A stretch of 64,000 nt of DNA from Yoonia sp. I 8.24 (GTDB taxonomy: Bacteria > Pseudomonadota > Alphaproteobacteria > Rhodobacterales > Rhodobacteraceae), in assembly GCF_022096995.1 (NCBI RefSeq), contig NZ_JACXGQ010000003.1, positions 1-64,000 of the forward strand, written 5' to 3'. Under the pieces are notes generated by a model. That model was not told where the DNA came from. It did not search any database and saw only the letters and a list, made by a program, of their open reading frames with translations. Both the position numbers and the translations under genes were made by a program. Numbering within the stretch: the stretch's first letter is position 1; the number at the start of each line of letters is the position of its first letter. Below, in pieces: positions 1 through 9,626 of the stretch.

Positions 1-1766
1 CTGGCGCCTTTGCGATGGCCGCAGCGGTAAATGCCGCAAGCGCCACAGGTGGCGTAACATTACTGTCTTGCGAGAGCCAAAAGATGATCATATGCGCGGA
101 CAAAAGCGCGGCTACGGCCACCTCTTGTGGCACAACCAAATCGCGCAGCGGGGCTGCGACCTCAAGCGGGAGGGTCTTGATGATTGCGCTGGCCTCAGCA
201 CTGGTAAGTGGTCCGGCAAGCACTGATGGATCAGGTATGCCAAACATCAAAATTGCGTTTGCGGCGTCCCCCATTGTGCCTGCGGCCAGCGCTTCGATCA
301 CAAAACGGTCGCTGATCATCCCGGCCAACGCGGGCGCCGACAGCGTGGCAAGCACGATATAAGCCGCGGTCACTGGCAGCCCCATGCCTAGCACGAGGCT
401 CGCGATGGCCACCAAAACGATGGCGATCAACAGGTTCCCACCGGCCCAATTAGAAATCATTAGGCTGAAGGTATTGCCGATCCCTGCGGTGGCAATCACG
501 TTTACAACCAGACCCACCGCGCAAAGCAGAACGGCCGTCATGATCATGCCTTTTGTGCCCATGATCATGGCTTCTGCTACGGCTTTTGGCCCCATCCGGT
601 TTTCAGTGAGCCAGCTTGAGCCGATGACAGCCAAAATACCAAAAACAGCAGCATAGGCAGGGGTGAACCCCGCGACCAACATGCCGATCAAACCGCCAAT
701 CGGGATGACAAAGCTCGCGCCACCTTTCTTGAAGGCTGTTCCCAGCGTTTCGCCGTCGTTTTCCATCGGCTTAAGGCCCAAACGGCGTGCCTCAATCCGC
801 ACAAAGAATGTGACAGAGAGAAAATACAAAAGCGCCGGAAGTGCCGCCGCTGCGACGATGGTTTCATAGGGGATTTGCGTAAAGCTGGCCATCACAAAGG
901 CACCGGCCCCCATGATCGGGGGCATCAACTGGCCCCCGGTGGATGATGCGGCTTCGACGCCGCCTGCGAATTTGGATGGAAAGCCCGCCTTTTTCATCAG
1001 CGGAATGGTGATGACCCCGGTTGATGCCGTATTCGCCACAGCGGACCCTGAAATCGTACCGGTCAGCCCCGAGGCGATGACCGCTACAATGCCGGGTCCA
1101 CCCACAAGGCGACCTGCAATGGCCCGCGCGATATTGATCACGAAGTCACCCGCGCCTGACCGCAAAAGGAACGCGCCAAAGATGATAAATAGGAAAACAT
1201 AGGTCGATGAAATACGTGCAATCGTGCCGAACATCGCGTCATCGCCATAGATGGAACGAAACGCGATGGATTCCCATGACAGACCGGGGAATGAAAACAC
1301 ACCGCCGATATATTTGCCCCAAAACCCAACGTAGGTCAGCGCGATAATAATTAGGATCGGGATTACCCAACCGGTCAACCGCCGGGTCAATTCAATCGCG
1401 CCGATCACACATAGGCCGGCTGCGACCCAGTCCAAGGTCACAAATTTCACGCCACGATCATAAACGCCTTGTTCGGCGTAGGGCAGGTAGATTGCAGAGG
1501 CCGCGATTAGCAGACCAAAGCAAAGGTCGAACGTAAATAACCCCTTGCTGCGCGTTTTGCCCGCCAACATCGGGTGAAGCACAGCCGCGAGAAACGCAAA
1601 CCCGGCAAAGTGATAGGCATTGCGCTGTGTCTCAGAGATGATCGGATCAAAGGCCACATAGATGTGGCCAAAAGCGATCAAGAAACACAGGACGGAGAGC
1701 GCGATATTGGGCGTGCCAGTAAAGGCGCGCTGCGCCAGACCCTCGGCGGGGCGTTCATCGGACATG
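1..1766 (-). CDS. TRAP transporter fused permease (4TM/12TM, TAXI type), 3' end outside window
   Basis: Membrane component of a tripartite ATP-independent periplasmic transporter; imports a small organic substrate with the binding protein encoded just upstream. About 588 residues are visible before the window edge. The N-terminal ~170 residues carry several hydrophobic segments (the small-subunit part), followed by the large DctM-like part with the glycine-rich stretch GFPSKFAGGVEAASSTGGQLAPP interrupted by small residues, typical of TRAP fused permeases. The ATG at 1764-1766 (minus) is preceded by an AAGGAAA Shine-Dalgarno sequence. It follows the binding-protein gene by about 55 bp with a hairpin in between. 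The substrate cannot be told from sequence; TAXI systems of marine bacteria often take dicarboxylates or similar acids. Confidence 0.9.
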
Positions 1767-1789
1767 GGATTTCCTTAGGTACAATAATG

Positions 1790-1810
1790 GCCCGCCGTTT
1801 CCAGCGGGCC
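1790..1810 (-). terminator. Intercistronic hairpin in TRAP operon
   Basis: A perfect 7-bp GC stem (GGCCCGC / GCGGGCC, loop 1797-1803) lies between the binding-protein stop and the permease start. There is no long U run after it. It more likely stabilises or partly ends the binding-protein mRNA, giving more binding protein than permease, than stops transcription completely. That role is inferred. Confidence 0.5.
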
Positions 1811-1820
1811 AAAAGAGAGT

Positions 1821-2822
1821 TTACTCTGCGATCAGGCGATCAGGGATTTCGACCCCAACCTCTTGGTAGTACCGCACGGCGCCAGCGTGCAGCGGCACGG
1901 GCAGACCGGCGATGGCTGATTCGATTGCCATCACTTTGGTTGCAGGGTGAATTGCCTGCAGGAAGGGCAGGTTTTCATAGATCGCTTTGGTGATCTGATA
2001 GACGTTTTCTTCTGGCAGATCAGCATGTGTTGCCAAGAAGTTAGGCTGTGCGATTGTGTTCACGTCTGCTTCTTGCCCCGGGTAAGTGCCGGCTGGAATC
2101 AGATAAGGTGTCCACAATGCGCGGCCCGCGTCAGCGGCAGCCAATTCTTCTTCTGTGAATGACAGCATGGTGACGCTGTCACCCGCGGCGGCCATCAACT
2201 GGCTGACAGCACCTGTTGGCACACCAGCGGGCGTCCCGATACCCTTGACTTGGCCGTTTTGCAGGGCTTCTGCCGATGGGCCGTAGCCGCCATAGACCAA
2301 TTCATATTCGGTCGTGATATCGACGCCCAGACCTGACAAAAGTGCCGCGTTTGATCCGATTGTACCAGAGTTCTGACGGCCAAGCGCCATGGCTTCGCCA
2401 GTCAATGCAACCATATCGGACATTGTGCCGGTGTTTACGGCGTCTGACGCGATGACAAATTGTTCTACGTTTTGCCACAGCATGGTGACCGAACGCAGGT
2501 GCTCTTGTGGGCCTGCTTCTTCAAGAGGGCCTGTGCCGGATGCAGCGTAATATCCATAAAGGCCCTGAAGAATCGCGAACTGCGCTTCGCCTTCACGGAT
2601 CAAACGGACGTTTTCGCCAGAGCCAGCAGAGCTGATCGCGGACATGCCGATTTTTTCGCTTGGCTCAAGTTTAACTTTGACCAATGTCGAAAGCGCAACG
2701 CCAACAGGGTAGTAGGTTCCCCCGGTTGAAGCGGTTGCAAGAATATAACTGGCCTCTTCGGCCTGAACTGATGATGCGGTAAAAACAAAACCTGCCGCAA
2801 CTGCGGCTTTAAACAATGACAT
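1821..2822 (-). CDS. TAXI family TRAP transporter solute-binding protein
   Basis: Periplasmic substrate receptor for the TRAP permease encoded next. About 333 residues: a signal peptide MSLFKAAVAAGFVFTASSVQA, then the typical TAXI opening ILATASTGGTYYPVG, which is a near-signature of the family. A longer in-frame start at 2855 exists, but it adds 11 residues before the signal peptide; the ATG at 2820-2822 has a GGGAGAG Shine-Dalgarno sequence and gives a proper leader, so it is preferred. First gene of a two-gene operon. The ligand is unknown. Confidence 0.92.
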   Translation of the reverse strand: MSLFKAAVAAGFVFTASSVQAEEASYILATASTGGTYYPVGVALSTLVKVKLEPSEKIGMSAISSAGSGENVRLIREGEAQFAILQGLYGYYAASGTGPLEEAGPQEHLRSVTMLWQNVEQFVIASDAVNTGTMSDMVALTGEAMALGRQNSGTIGSNAALLSGLGVDITTEYELVYGGYGPSAEALQNGQVKGIGTPAGVPTGAVSQLMAAAGDSVTMLSFTEEELAAADAGRALWTPYLIPAGTYPGQEADVNTIAQPNFLATHADLPEENVYQITKAIYENLPFLQAIHPATKVMAIESAIAGLPVPLHAGAVRYYQEVGVEIPDRLIAE

Positions 2823-2973
2823 GATGTTCTCTCCCAGATTATGTGTCGCGGCCAACTGCGGACCGCGTCCTCCGCTAAGAAACTATGTCGCCACGACGGG
2901 GGCAAGTTGTTTATACCAAATTCATAAATTCTTAGTGATCGTAATGGCTTCATGTTAGATTTAGATGCGGAGT

Positions 2974-2989
2974 GTGCGGGAAACCGCAC
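2974..2989. other. GAAA-tetraloop hairpin in divergent intergenic region
   Basis: The 277-bp gap between the TAXI binding protein and the ferredoxin holds a perfect 6-bp stem GTGCGG/CCGCAC closed by a GAAA tetraloop. Nothing else recognisable is present; promoters for both divergent genes should lie here. Function unknown. Confidence 0.35.
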
Positions 2990-3069
2990 GCGCCAGATGA
3001 TCATGTTTTAGGTATCGGGCCTTTGATTTGCGCTGGCACCACAACACGAGCTGAATTACAATGGCCTAA

Positions 3070-3422
<353 letters not shown>

Positions 3423-3423
<1 letters not shown>

Positions 3424-4115
3424 TGCGGTTTTGTGCGGTTGCCTTGGCGCTTTGGCCTGTTTGCACAAATGCGCAATCGATCACTGCGGCTGAATTCACG
3501 GACCCGACAACCCGCTATGCCCATGGAATTTTGGGCGATGCGGTTGAGTGGGGCGGTCTGCAGTTTACGGCAGATGGCGCGACCTACCAAATTACTCTGC
3601 CAGAGACCCATGTCTTTGAAGATATCGCACCGCGTTTGTGGGATATGACGGGTGATGGGGTACCTGAAATCGTTGTGATCGAAACGGAAATCGCGCGTGG
3701 TGCCGCGCTCGCGATTTATGGGGCGAACGGTAAAATTGCGCAGACGCCGTATATTGGCCGCACGCACCGCTGGCTTGCGCCGATTGGTGCAACGGATTTG
3801 GATGGTGATGGCGCGATAGAGGTCGCTTATATCGACCGCCCACATCTGGCAAGAACGTTGCGCATTTGGCGGTTCGAAGATGGCGGATTGACCCATGTGC
3901 ATGACCTGCCGGGCCTGACCAATCACCGCATTGGCGAGGATAACATCGCTGGTGGCTTGCGCGATTGTGGACAGGGCCCAGAAATGATCACGGCTAACGC
4001 CAATTGGACCCGTATCATCGCCACGACCTATGTGGGCGGGCGCAGCCAATCGCACGATATCGGACCGCATGTTGACCGCAGCTCTTTTGCCAGTGCCTTG
4101 GCCTGCGAATCTTAG
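3423..4115 (+). CDS. Secreted VCBS/FG-GAP repeat protein
   Basis: Predicted exported protein of 230 residues with a short signal peptide MRFCAVALALWPVCTNAQS. The body contains calcium-binding-like DxTGDGVPE and DLDGDGAIEV loops typical of FG-GAP/VCBS beta-propeller repeats (around residues 75-130). Probably periplasmic or outer-surface. Start overlaps the ferredoxin stop. Its 3' end overlaps the convergent cobS gene by 4 bp. Role unknown; similar proteins are common in Rhodobacteraceae next to ferredoxin genes. Confidence 0.82.
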
Positions 4116-4864
4116 GTCAGTATCACCAAAAGCAGTGTAATTTCGGTGATCTGTTGGGTTGCCCCTAGAATATCGCCAGTTTGCCCGCCGATCTTGGCGC
4201 GGGCGATGAGCCCGCAAGCCAGTACAACAAAAGGTGCTACGACTATCATCGCGAATTGCCCCAACACTGCGGCAATCAGCGCCGCAATGGCGACGGCGGC
4301 CCATGCGGTCGCAGCAGTCGGGCGGCCGACGCTTTTGCTGAGCCCGGCGTCGCGCGCATTCTTCATTGCGGCCATCAGTATAACCATCCCACCACGACTA
4401 AGCACCGCAATGGCCATCAGCCCAGCCCAGTAGATATCAAGCGCGATCATAGCGCTCAGCCCCAGCCAGCGGATCAATAAGGAAAGCGCCAGTGCGAGCA
4501 CACCATAGGTTCCGATATGGCTGTCTTTCATGATCTCAAGCCTGCGCGCGCGATCCCAACCACCCCAAAGCCCGTCGGCACTATCTGCTAATCCGTCCTC
4601 GTGCATGGCGCCGGTGATGATAATATTCACGCCGATTACCAGCGCGGCCACCATCCCAATTGGCAGACCAATCCAAGTGAAAACCGAGACCGCAGCGGCC
4701 AGAATAATACCGATCAATGCGCCTGCCAGCGGATAGGCCCATGCCGCCGCAGCGCCGCGTGCGACGGCGCGCGTTTGTGACATAGGGACCGGCAGCCGGG
4801 TCAAAAGACCAATGGCGGCAGGCAAATCCGCAAATTCAATCAATTTTTGGTCGCGATTGTTCAT
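4112..4864 (-). CDS. cobS: Adenosylcobinamide-GDP ribazoletransferase
   Basis: Cobalamin (B12) synthase, integral membrane enzyme that joins alpha-ribazole to adenosylcobinamide-GDP in the last assembly step. 250 residues, about six to seven hydrophobic segments. The family signature [18 protein letters not shown], followed by R-R-LEIMKDS and IGTYG, is present around residues 85-125. Divergent from cobT, which supplies the ribazole precursor; the 77-bp gap is too short for a cobalamin riboswitch and none is seen. Confidence 0.96.
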   Translation of the reverse strand: MNNRDQKLIEFADLPAAIGLLTRLPVPMSQTRAVARGAAAAWAYPLAGALIGIILAAAVSVFTWIGLPIGMVAALVIGVNIIITGAMHEDGLADSADGLWGGWDRARRLEIMKDSHIGTYGVLALALSLLIRWLGLSAMIALDIYWAGLMAIAVLSRGGMVILMAAMKNARDAGLSKSVGRPTAATAWAAVAIAALIAAVLGQFAMIVVAPFVVLACGLIARAKIGGQTGDILGATQQITEITLLLVILT

Positions 4865-4941
4865 TCAGATGCCCTTTTGTCGTCTTTTCATTGGCGGTAC
4901 GTGCGTTAGATAAGGGCGACAGTTCACATATCGAGGTTCCG

Positions 4942-5952
4942 ATGCAAGCGCCCTTCACCACACTTTCCGAATTTCGCGACATTTTGGGCAAGGCCCCGCA
5001 GGCAGATGCTGCGGCGACATCCGCAGCCCATGACCGCAATGGGCAATTGACCAAACCGCCGGGGGCGCTGGGACGGCTAGAGGATTTGGCGATTTGGTAT
5101 GCGGGTTGGCGCGGTAACCCTAAGCCACAGATAGACGCGCCGCAGGTGATTATCTTTGCAGGCAATCATGGCGTTTGCGCACAAGGGGTCTCGGCGTTTC
5201 CGTCCGAAGTCACCGCGCAGATGGTGGCGAACTTTGAACACGGGGGTGCCGCGATCAACCAGCTTTCTAAGGCGTTTGGCGCCAGCATGCAGGTTCACGC
5301 GCTGTCATTGGACATACCCACGGCTGATTTCACCCAAAGCCCGGCAATGACTGAGGCCGAAGTCGTCACCGCCCTGCAAATCGGCTGGATGGCGGTTGAC
5401 CCAGCCAGCGATCTTTTGGTGACGGGTGAGATGGGCATCGGCAATACAACATCAGCGGCGGCGGTTGCTGCGGCTGTGTTGGGCGGCGCAGCTGCTGATT
5501 GGACAGGGCGCGGCACCGGTGTTGATGATGCAGGTCTTGCCCGTAAAACTGAGGTCGTTGTCAAAGCGCTTGCCTTGCATAATATGGAGACTCCTCTCGA
5601 TGCATTGCGCTGTGTCGGTGGTCGCGAATTGGCCGCGATGGCGGGTGCAATCGCAGCCGCGCGCCATCACCGTATCCCTGTTATTCTTGACGGATTCATT
5701 TGCTGTGCCGCAGCAGCGGTATTGGCAAAAACATGTGACGGCGCACTTGATCACGCGGTCGCAGGGCACCAAAGCGCCGAAGGCGCTCATGCGGATTTGT
5801 TGCGCGCACTTGGAAAAACACCTTTGCTGAACCTTGGCTTGCGCCTTGGCGAAGGGTCAGGGGCTGCGTTGGCCATTGGCGTGTTGAAAGGTGCAATTGC
5901 CTGCCATTCCGGCATGGTCACATTCGCCGAAGCCGGTGTAAGCGGCGGCTAG
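4942..5952 (+). CDS. cobT: Nicotinate-nucleotide--dimethylbenzimidazole phosphoribosyltransferase
   Basis: Makes alpha-ribazole phosphate from dimethylbenzimidazole and nicotinate mononucleotide for the lower ligand of B12. 336 residues from the ATG at 4942, chosen over an upstream start at 4891 because [11 protein letters not shown] matches the usual N-terminus and an AGGTTC precedes it. Family blocks visible: [30 protein letters not shown], and the C-terminal FAEAGVSGG carrying the likely catalytic Glu330. Divergent from cobS; its stop overlaps the end of the convergent antiporter gene by 4 bp. Confidence 0.96.
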   Translation: MQAPFTTLSEFRDILGKAPQADAAATSAAHDRNGQLTKPPGALGRLEDLAIWYAGWRGNPKPQIDAPQVIIFAGNHGVCAQGVSAFPSEVTAQMVANFEHGGAAINQLSKAFGASMQVHALSLDIPTADFTQSPAMTEAEVVTALQIGWMAVDPASDLLVTGEMGIGNTTSAAAVAAAVLGGAAADWTGRGTGVDDAGLARKTEVVVKALALHNMETPLDALRCVGGRELAAMAGAIAAARHHRIPVILDGFICCAAAAVLAKTCDGALDHAVAGHQSAEGAHADLLRALGKTPLLNLGLRLGEGSGAALAIGVLKGAIACHSGMVTFAEAGVSGG

Positions 5953-7832
5953 TCTTCTTTGTTCTCTTTGTTTTCGTTGTTCTGTTGGCGCGTGGCCAAA
6001 GCAGTCTCAAGGCCAGCGTTCAGCTCGCGCGAACGGGCCACGTATTCAGGCAGGTCTGCGACCGGCACGCCGGGTTTCCAGAGGCTCGCAAGTTCACGCA
6101 TTGTGGTGCGGTCGTGGTGGTAGAAGGTCTGCTCAGCCTCTGCCGCCTCAAATTCGCTGAGCCCAAGGTTTTCAAGCGCGTAGCGCCCTGCGCGCAGTGA
6201 GCTGTCAAACATTTCGCGCACGATATCATTCGCCCCCGCATCATAAAGTTCGTACACATGCACGCGGTCGCGTGCACGTGCTACGATATGTAGATCGGGC
6301 CGTGCTTTGCGGGCGTAGGCGACCAATTTGGTTGCCGAAGCTTTGTTATCGATGGCAACGACTAGCACGCGGGCTTGATCAAACCCGGCAGCGCTGAGCA
6401 AATCGGGGCGGGTCGGATCACCAAAGAACCCGCGAAACCCAAATTTGCGCATCATTTGCACGGTTTGCAGATTGCTGTCGATCACCACAGTCTTGAAGCC
6501 TGCGCTTTGCACCAAACGGTTCACAATTTGGCCAAACCGCCCGATCCCGGCAATGATCACGGCGCCTTGTTCGTCGACCTCATCATGTTGCGGGTCGTCG
6601 GGGTCGGTCATCGTGCGGCTAAGCAGATCATAGACGATGAACAACAGCGGTGTGATCAGCATCGACAGTGCAATCACCAGCAGCAACTGCCCGGCCAACC
6701 CATCAGACATCACCCCTTGCTGCGATGAAAATGAGACGAGCACAAAACCAAATTCACCTGCTTGCGCGAGCCCTAGGGTAAACAGCCATTGGTCTTTGCC
6801 CTTCAGTTTGAACAAGCGTCCAAGCCCGTAAAGGATGATCCCTTTAATCGCCATCACTCCAAGGGTCAGCGTCAGAATATACATCGGTTCTGCAAAAAAG
6901 AGACTAAAGTTGATCCCAGCCCCGACGGTGATGAAAAACAGACCCAAGAGCAGCCCTTTGAACGGTTCAAGGTCGCTTTCCAACTCGTGCCGGAATTCAG
7001 AGTTGGCGAGCACCACACCTGCCAAGAACGTCCCCAAAGCAGGCGATAACCCAACCATCCCCATCAACACCGCGATGGAGACGACCAACAGCAAAGCCAA
7101 AGCCGTGTACATTTCGCGCAACCGCGCATGGTGAATATAGCGAAACACGGGGCGCGTCAGGAAAACCCCGGCCAGAATAATCGCAGCAACAGCGCCAATG
7201 GTCACCAATGTCACGCCCCAACCGGGAAGCCCTTCGACAAGGCTGATCGCGCCATGGCTATCATGTGCATCGTCGGTCACGATATGCATGGATCCATCCG
7301 GCGCAAACGTCATGACTGCGGGCGCAGCCAGCAACGGCAAAAGCGCCAACATAGGGATCACGGCGATATCTTGGGTCAAAAGCACTGAAAATGTTGACCG
7401 CCCGCCGCCCGTTTGCATCAGCTTCTTCTCGGTTAGCGTTTGCAAGACGATCGCGGTTGATGACAGTGCAAAGACCATCCCAATCGCAAGCGAGGTAGCC
7501 CAATCATAACCAAGCGCCATGCTTACGCCCATCACGGCCAGCATTGTCAAAACAACCTGCAACCCGCCCAATCCGATCAGCCGTTTACGCATATCCCATA
7601 GGGTGCGCGGTTCTAATTCTAACCCGATCAAAAACAGCATCATCACGACGCCAAACTCGGCAAAATGCTGGATATCTTGCGATTCAGTCCCGACCAACCC
7701 GGTCACCGGGCCAATCACGATCCCCGCAAGCAAATAGCCGAGGACTGATCCCAGTCCCAGCCGCGCGGCAAGTGGCACCGCAATGACGGCGGCACCTAAG
7801 TAGATCGTGGCCTGAAGAAGAAAGCTTTCCAT
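5949..7832 (-). CDS. CPA2 family monovalent cation:proton antiporter (KefB/KefC type)
   Basis: Inner-membrane K+/H+-type antiporter of 627 residues. The N-terminal ~390 residues form a dozen hydrophobic segments of the Na_H_Exchanger fold, beginning [30 protein letters not shown]. The C-terminal half has a TrkA-N/RCK nucleotide-binding domain, with [12 protein letters not shown] as the Rossmann loop near residue 425. The start at 7830-7832 is preferred to 7868 because it begins the first transmembrane segment. No glutathione-dependent activator gene (KefF/G) is adjacent. Ion specificity is inferred. Confidence 0.93.
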   Translation of the reverse strand: MESFLLQATIYLGAAVIAVPLAARLGLGSVLGYLLAGIVIGPVTGLVGTESQDIQHFAEFGVVMMLFLIGLELEPRTLWDMRKRLIGLGGLQVVLTMLAVMGVSMALGYDWATSLAIGMVFALSSTAIVLQTLTEKKLMQTGGGRSTFSVLLTQDIAVIPMLALLPLLAAPAVMTFAPDGSMHIVTDDAHDSHGAISLVEGLPGWGVTLVTIGAVAAIILAGVFLTRPVFRYIHHARLREMYTALALLLVVSIAVLMGMVGLSPALGTFLAGVVLANSEFRHELESDLEPFKGLLLGLFFITVGAGINFSLFFAEPMYILTLTLGVMAIKGIILYGLGRLFKLKGKDQWLFTLGLAQAGEFGFVLVSFSSQQGVMSDGLAGQLLLVIALSMLITPLLFIVYDLLSRTMTDPDDPQHDEVDEQGAVIIAGIGRFGQIVNRLVQSAGFKTVVIDSNLQTVQMMRKFGFRGFFGDPTRPDLLSAAGFDQARVLVVAIDNKASATKLVAYARKARPDLHIVARARDRVHVYELYDAGANDIVREMFDSSLRAGRYALENLGLSEFEAAEAEQTFYHHDRTTMRELASLWKPGVPVADLPEYVARSRELNAGLETALATRQQNNENKENKED

Positions 7833-8018
7833 GCATTCAGATATGGCGATACGCGTTAGAATGCGCAACGCGAGATGTCGTTACGTAGAAAATTTTGGGG
7901 GATGCAGGGGGGATATCGGCGCTAAAATACGCAGCTGACGTTGGTTTCTTTCGCGCGCCGCGATAGTATGCGGTAAGGCCGTCGCGCACGTCGCAAGGCA
8001 AAGGCGAAAGGGTGTGTT

Positions 8019-9626
8019 TTGAAACAGACAAATCAGCTGCCCTTGGGCCGTGACATGCAGATTAAATCCCTATTGTCGCGCGGGATGAATGCGCAGCGTG
8101 CAGGGGATCGTTTGGGGGCTGAGCAGGCCTATAAGTCAGTCTTGCAGCGCAATCCAAAACAACCAGATGCGCTGAACCTTATGGGATTGCTTGCACTTGA
8201 AGGCGGCAACACCGCTGCGGCTACGAAATGTTTGCGCAATGCGGTGAAATACGCGCCGCGCCAGCCAATGTATTTGCTAAACCTCGCCAATGCGCAGCTT
8301 TTGGATAGCAAGCTAGAACTGGCAAGATCAAGCATTCAAAAATCGATCCGCTTGCAGTCTGATATTGCGAAGCCTTGGGTTGTTCTGGGGCGGATCGAAT
8401 TGGCTTTGGGGCAGCAGCATCGCGCGCTAGATGCATTTGAAAAGGCGCTCCGGCTTGAACCCGAAAGCATCGTTTTGGCGATGGAACGGGCGGATGTGCT
8501 TGTCGCATTAGGCCGCATGGATGAGGCCGCAAAGGTATACCGAACAGCTATTGCCGCTGATGTGCGCAAAGTGGTAGCGATGATCAGCCTAGGTTACACA
8601 TCGGTATTTGCCCCAGATGATCCGATCCCCGCGCAGATGGTGGCGCTTTTAGAGACAGAGGATTTGCCGCCCAAGGCGCGACGCGCGTTGCGCTATGCTA
8701 CGGGTAAGGCCTTGGTTGACCAAAAGAAATATGACGCAGGGTTTGCACAGTTTCTTGCGAGTAAACAAGAAGATGCTGAACGTTTTCCGCTGGATCAACA
8801 TTTGGCGGTATTTGAGAACATAAAAGAAAAGTTCAGCGCAGCGTTTATCCAATCCATGCGTGGGCTTGGTCATCCGACGTCTCGGCCTGTGTTCATTGTT
8901 GGCATGCCACGTTCGGGCACGACATTGGTCGAACAAATCTTGGCCAGCCATGGGCAAATTGCCGGGGCGGGGGAATTGCCGGACATACGTATCTTGGCAC
9001 GAGAGCTTGGGTTTAGCGATGAAGATACAGATCAGTTTTATCGCAATCTAGCGTCCCTATCTGAAAAGCAGATACGCAAATTGTCGGCGCGGTACCTTGC
9101 GACACTGAAACGACATAGCCGTGATGCGGTCTATGTCGTTGACAAGATGCCCCATAACTTCGAACTGCTGGGGTTCATCGCAATTCTTTTTCCAAACGCG
9201 AAAATCATTCACTGCAAACGCGACCCGATGGATACTTGCGTGTCGTGCTTTACCCAACTGTTTACCGATGAACACGGGTATAATCAGGATTTGACCACGT
9301 TGGGACGCTACTACCAGGCTTACGACGATTTGATGGCGCATTGGCGCGCGGTGCTACCCGGACGCATTTACGATTGCCACTACGAGAAGATCATCGAAGA
9401 TCAAGCCGCAGCATCACGCGCTCTGATCGACCGGATCGGGGTGCCGTGGGACGATGCCTGTCTGACGTTCCACACAACCGAACGATTGGTCCACACCCCG
9501 TCGCGGTGGCAAGTGCGCCAGCCAATTTACAAAACCTCGCTGCGACGCTGGCAAAAATTTGCAGATCATTTGCAGCCATTGCAGGTTGCCTTGGGGCCGC
9601 TTGCGTCGGATGACATTGCCAACTAG
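8019..9626 (+). CDS. TPR-repeat sulfotransferase family protein
   Basis: 535 residues. About residues 20-260 hold consecutive tetratricopeptide repeats (for example the segments ending in ALDAFEKALRLEPES). A sulfotransferase domain follows: the 5'-phosphosulfate loop GMPRSGTT is at 295-302, and PNAKIIHCKRDPMDTCVSC supplies the 3'-phosphate-binding region. The likely start is TTG at 8019, seven bases after GAAAGGG; the next ATG at 8055 lacks a clear ribosome-binding site. Probably transfers sulfate from PAPS to a protein or glycan; the acceptor is unknown. Overlaps the convergent large gene by 4 bp. Confidence 0.88.
   Translation: MKQTNQLPLGRDMQIKSLLSRGMNAQRAGDRLGAEQAYKSVLQRNPKQPDALNLMGLLALEGGNTAAATKCLRNAVKYAPRQPMYLLNLANAQLLDSKLELARSSIQKSIRLQSDIAKPWVVLGRIELALGQQHRALDAFEKALRLEPESIVLAMERADVLVALGRMDEAAKVYRTAIAADVRKVVAMISLGYTSVFAPDDPIPAQMVALLETEDLPPKARRALRYATGKALVDQKKYDAGFAQFLASKQEDAERFPLDQHLAVFENIKEKFSAAFIQSMRGLGHPTSRPVFIVGMPRSGTTLVEQILASHGQIAGAGELPDIRILARELGFSDEDTDQFYRNLASLSEKQIRKLSARYLATLKRHSRDAVYVVDKMPHNFELLGFIAILFPNAKIIHCKRDPMDTCVSCFTQLFTDEHGYNQDLTTLGRYYQAYDDLMAHWRAVLPGRIYDCHYEKIIEDQAAASRALIDRIGVPWDDACLTFHTTERLVHTPSRWQVRQPIYKTSLRRWQKFADHLQPLQVALGPLASDDIAN

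Noticed and set aside
4865..4941. Cobalamin riboswitch between cobS and cobT
   Set aside because: Only 77 bp, with no B12-box (GCCACTG-like) sequence.
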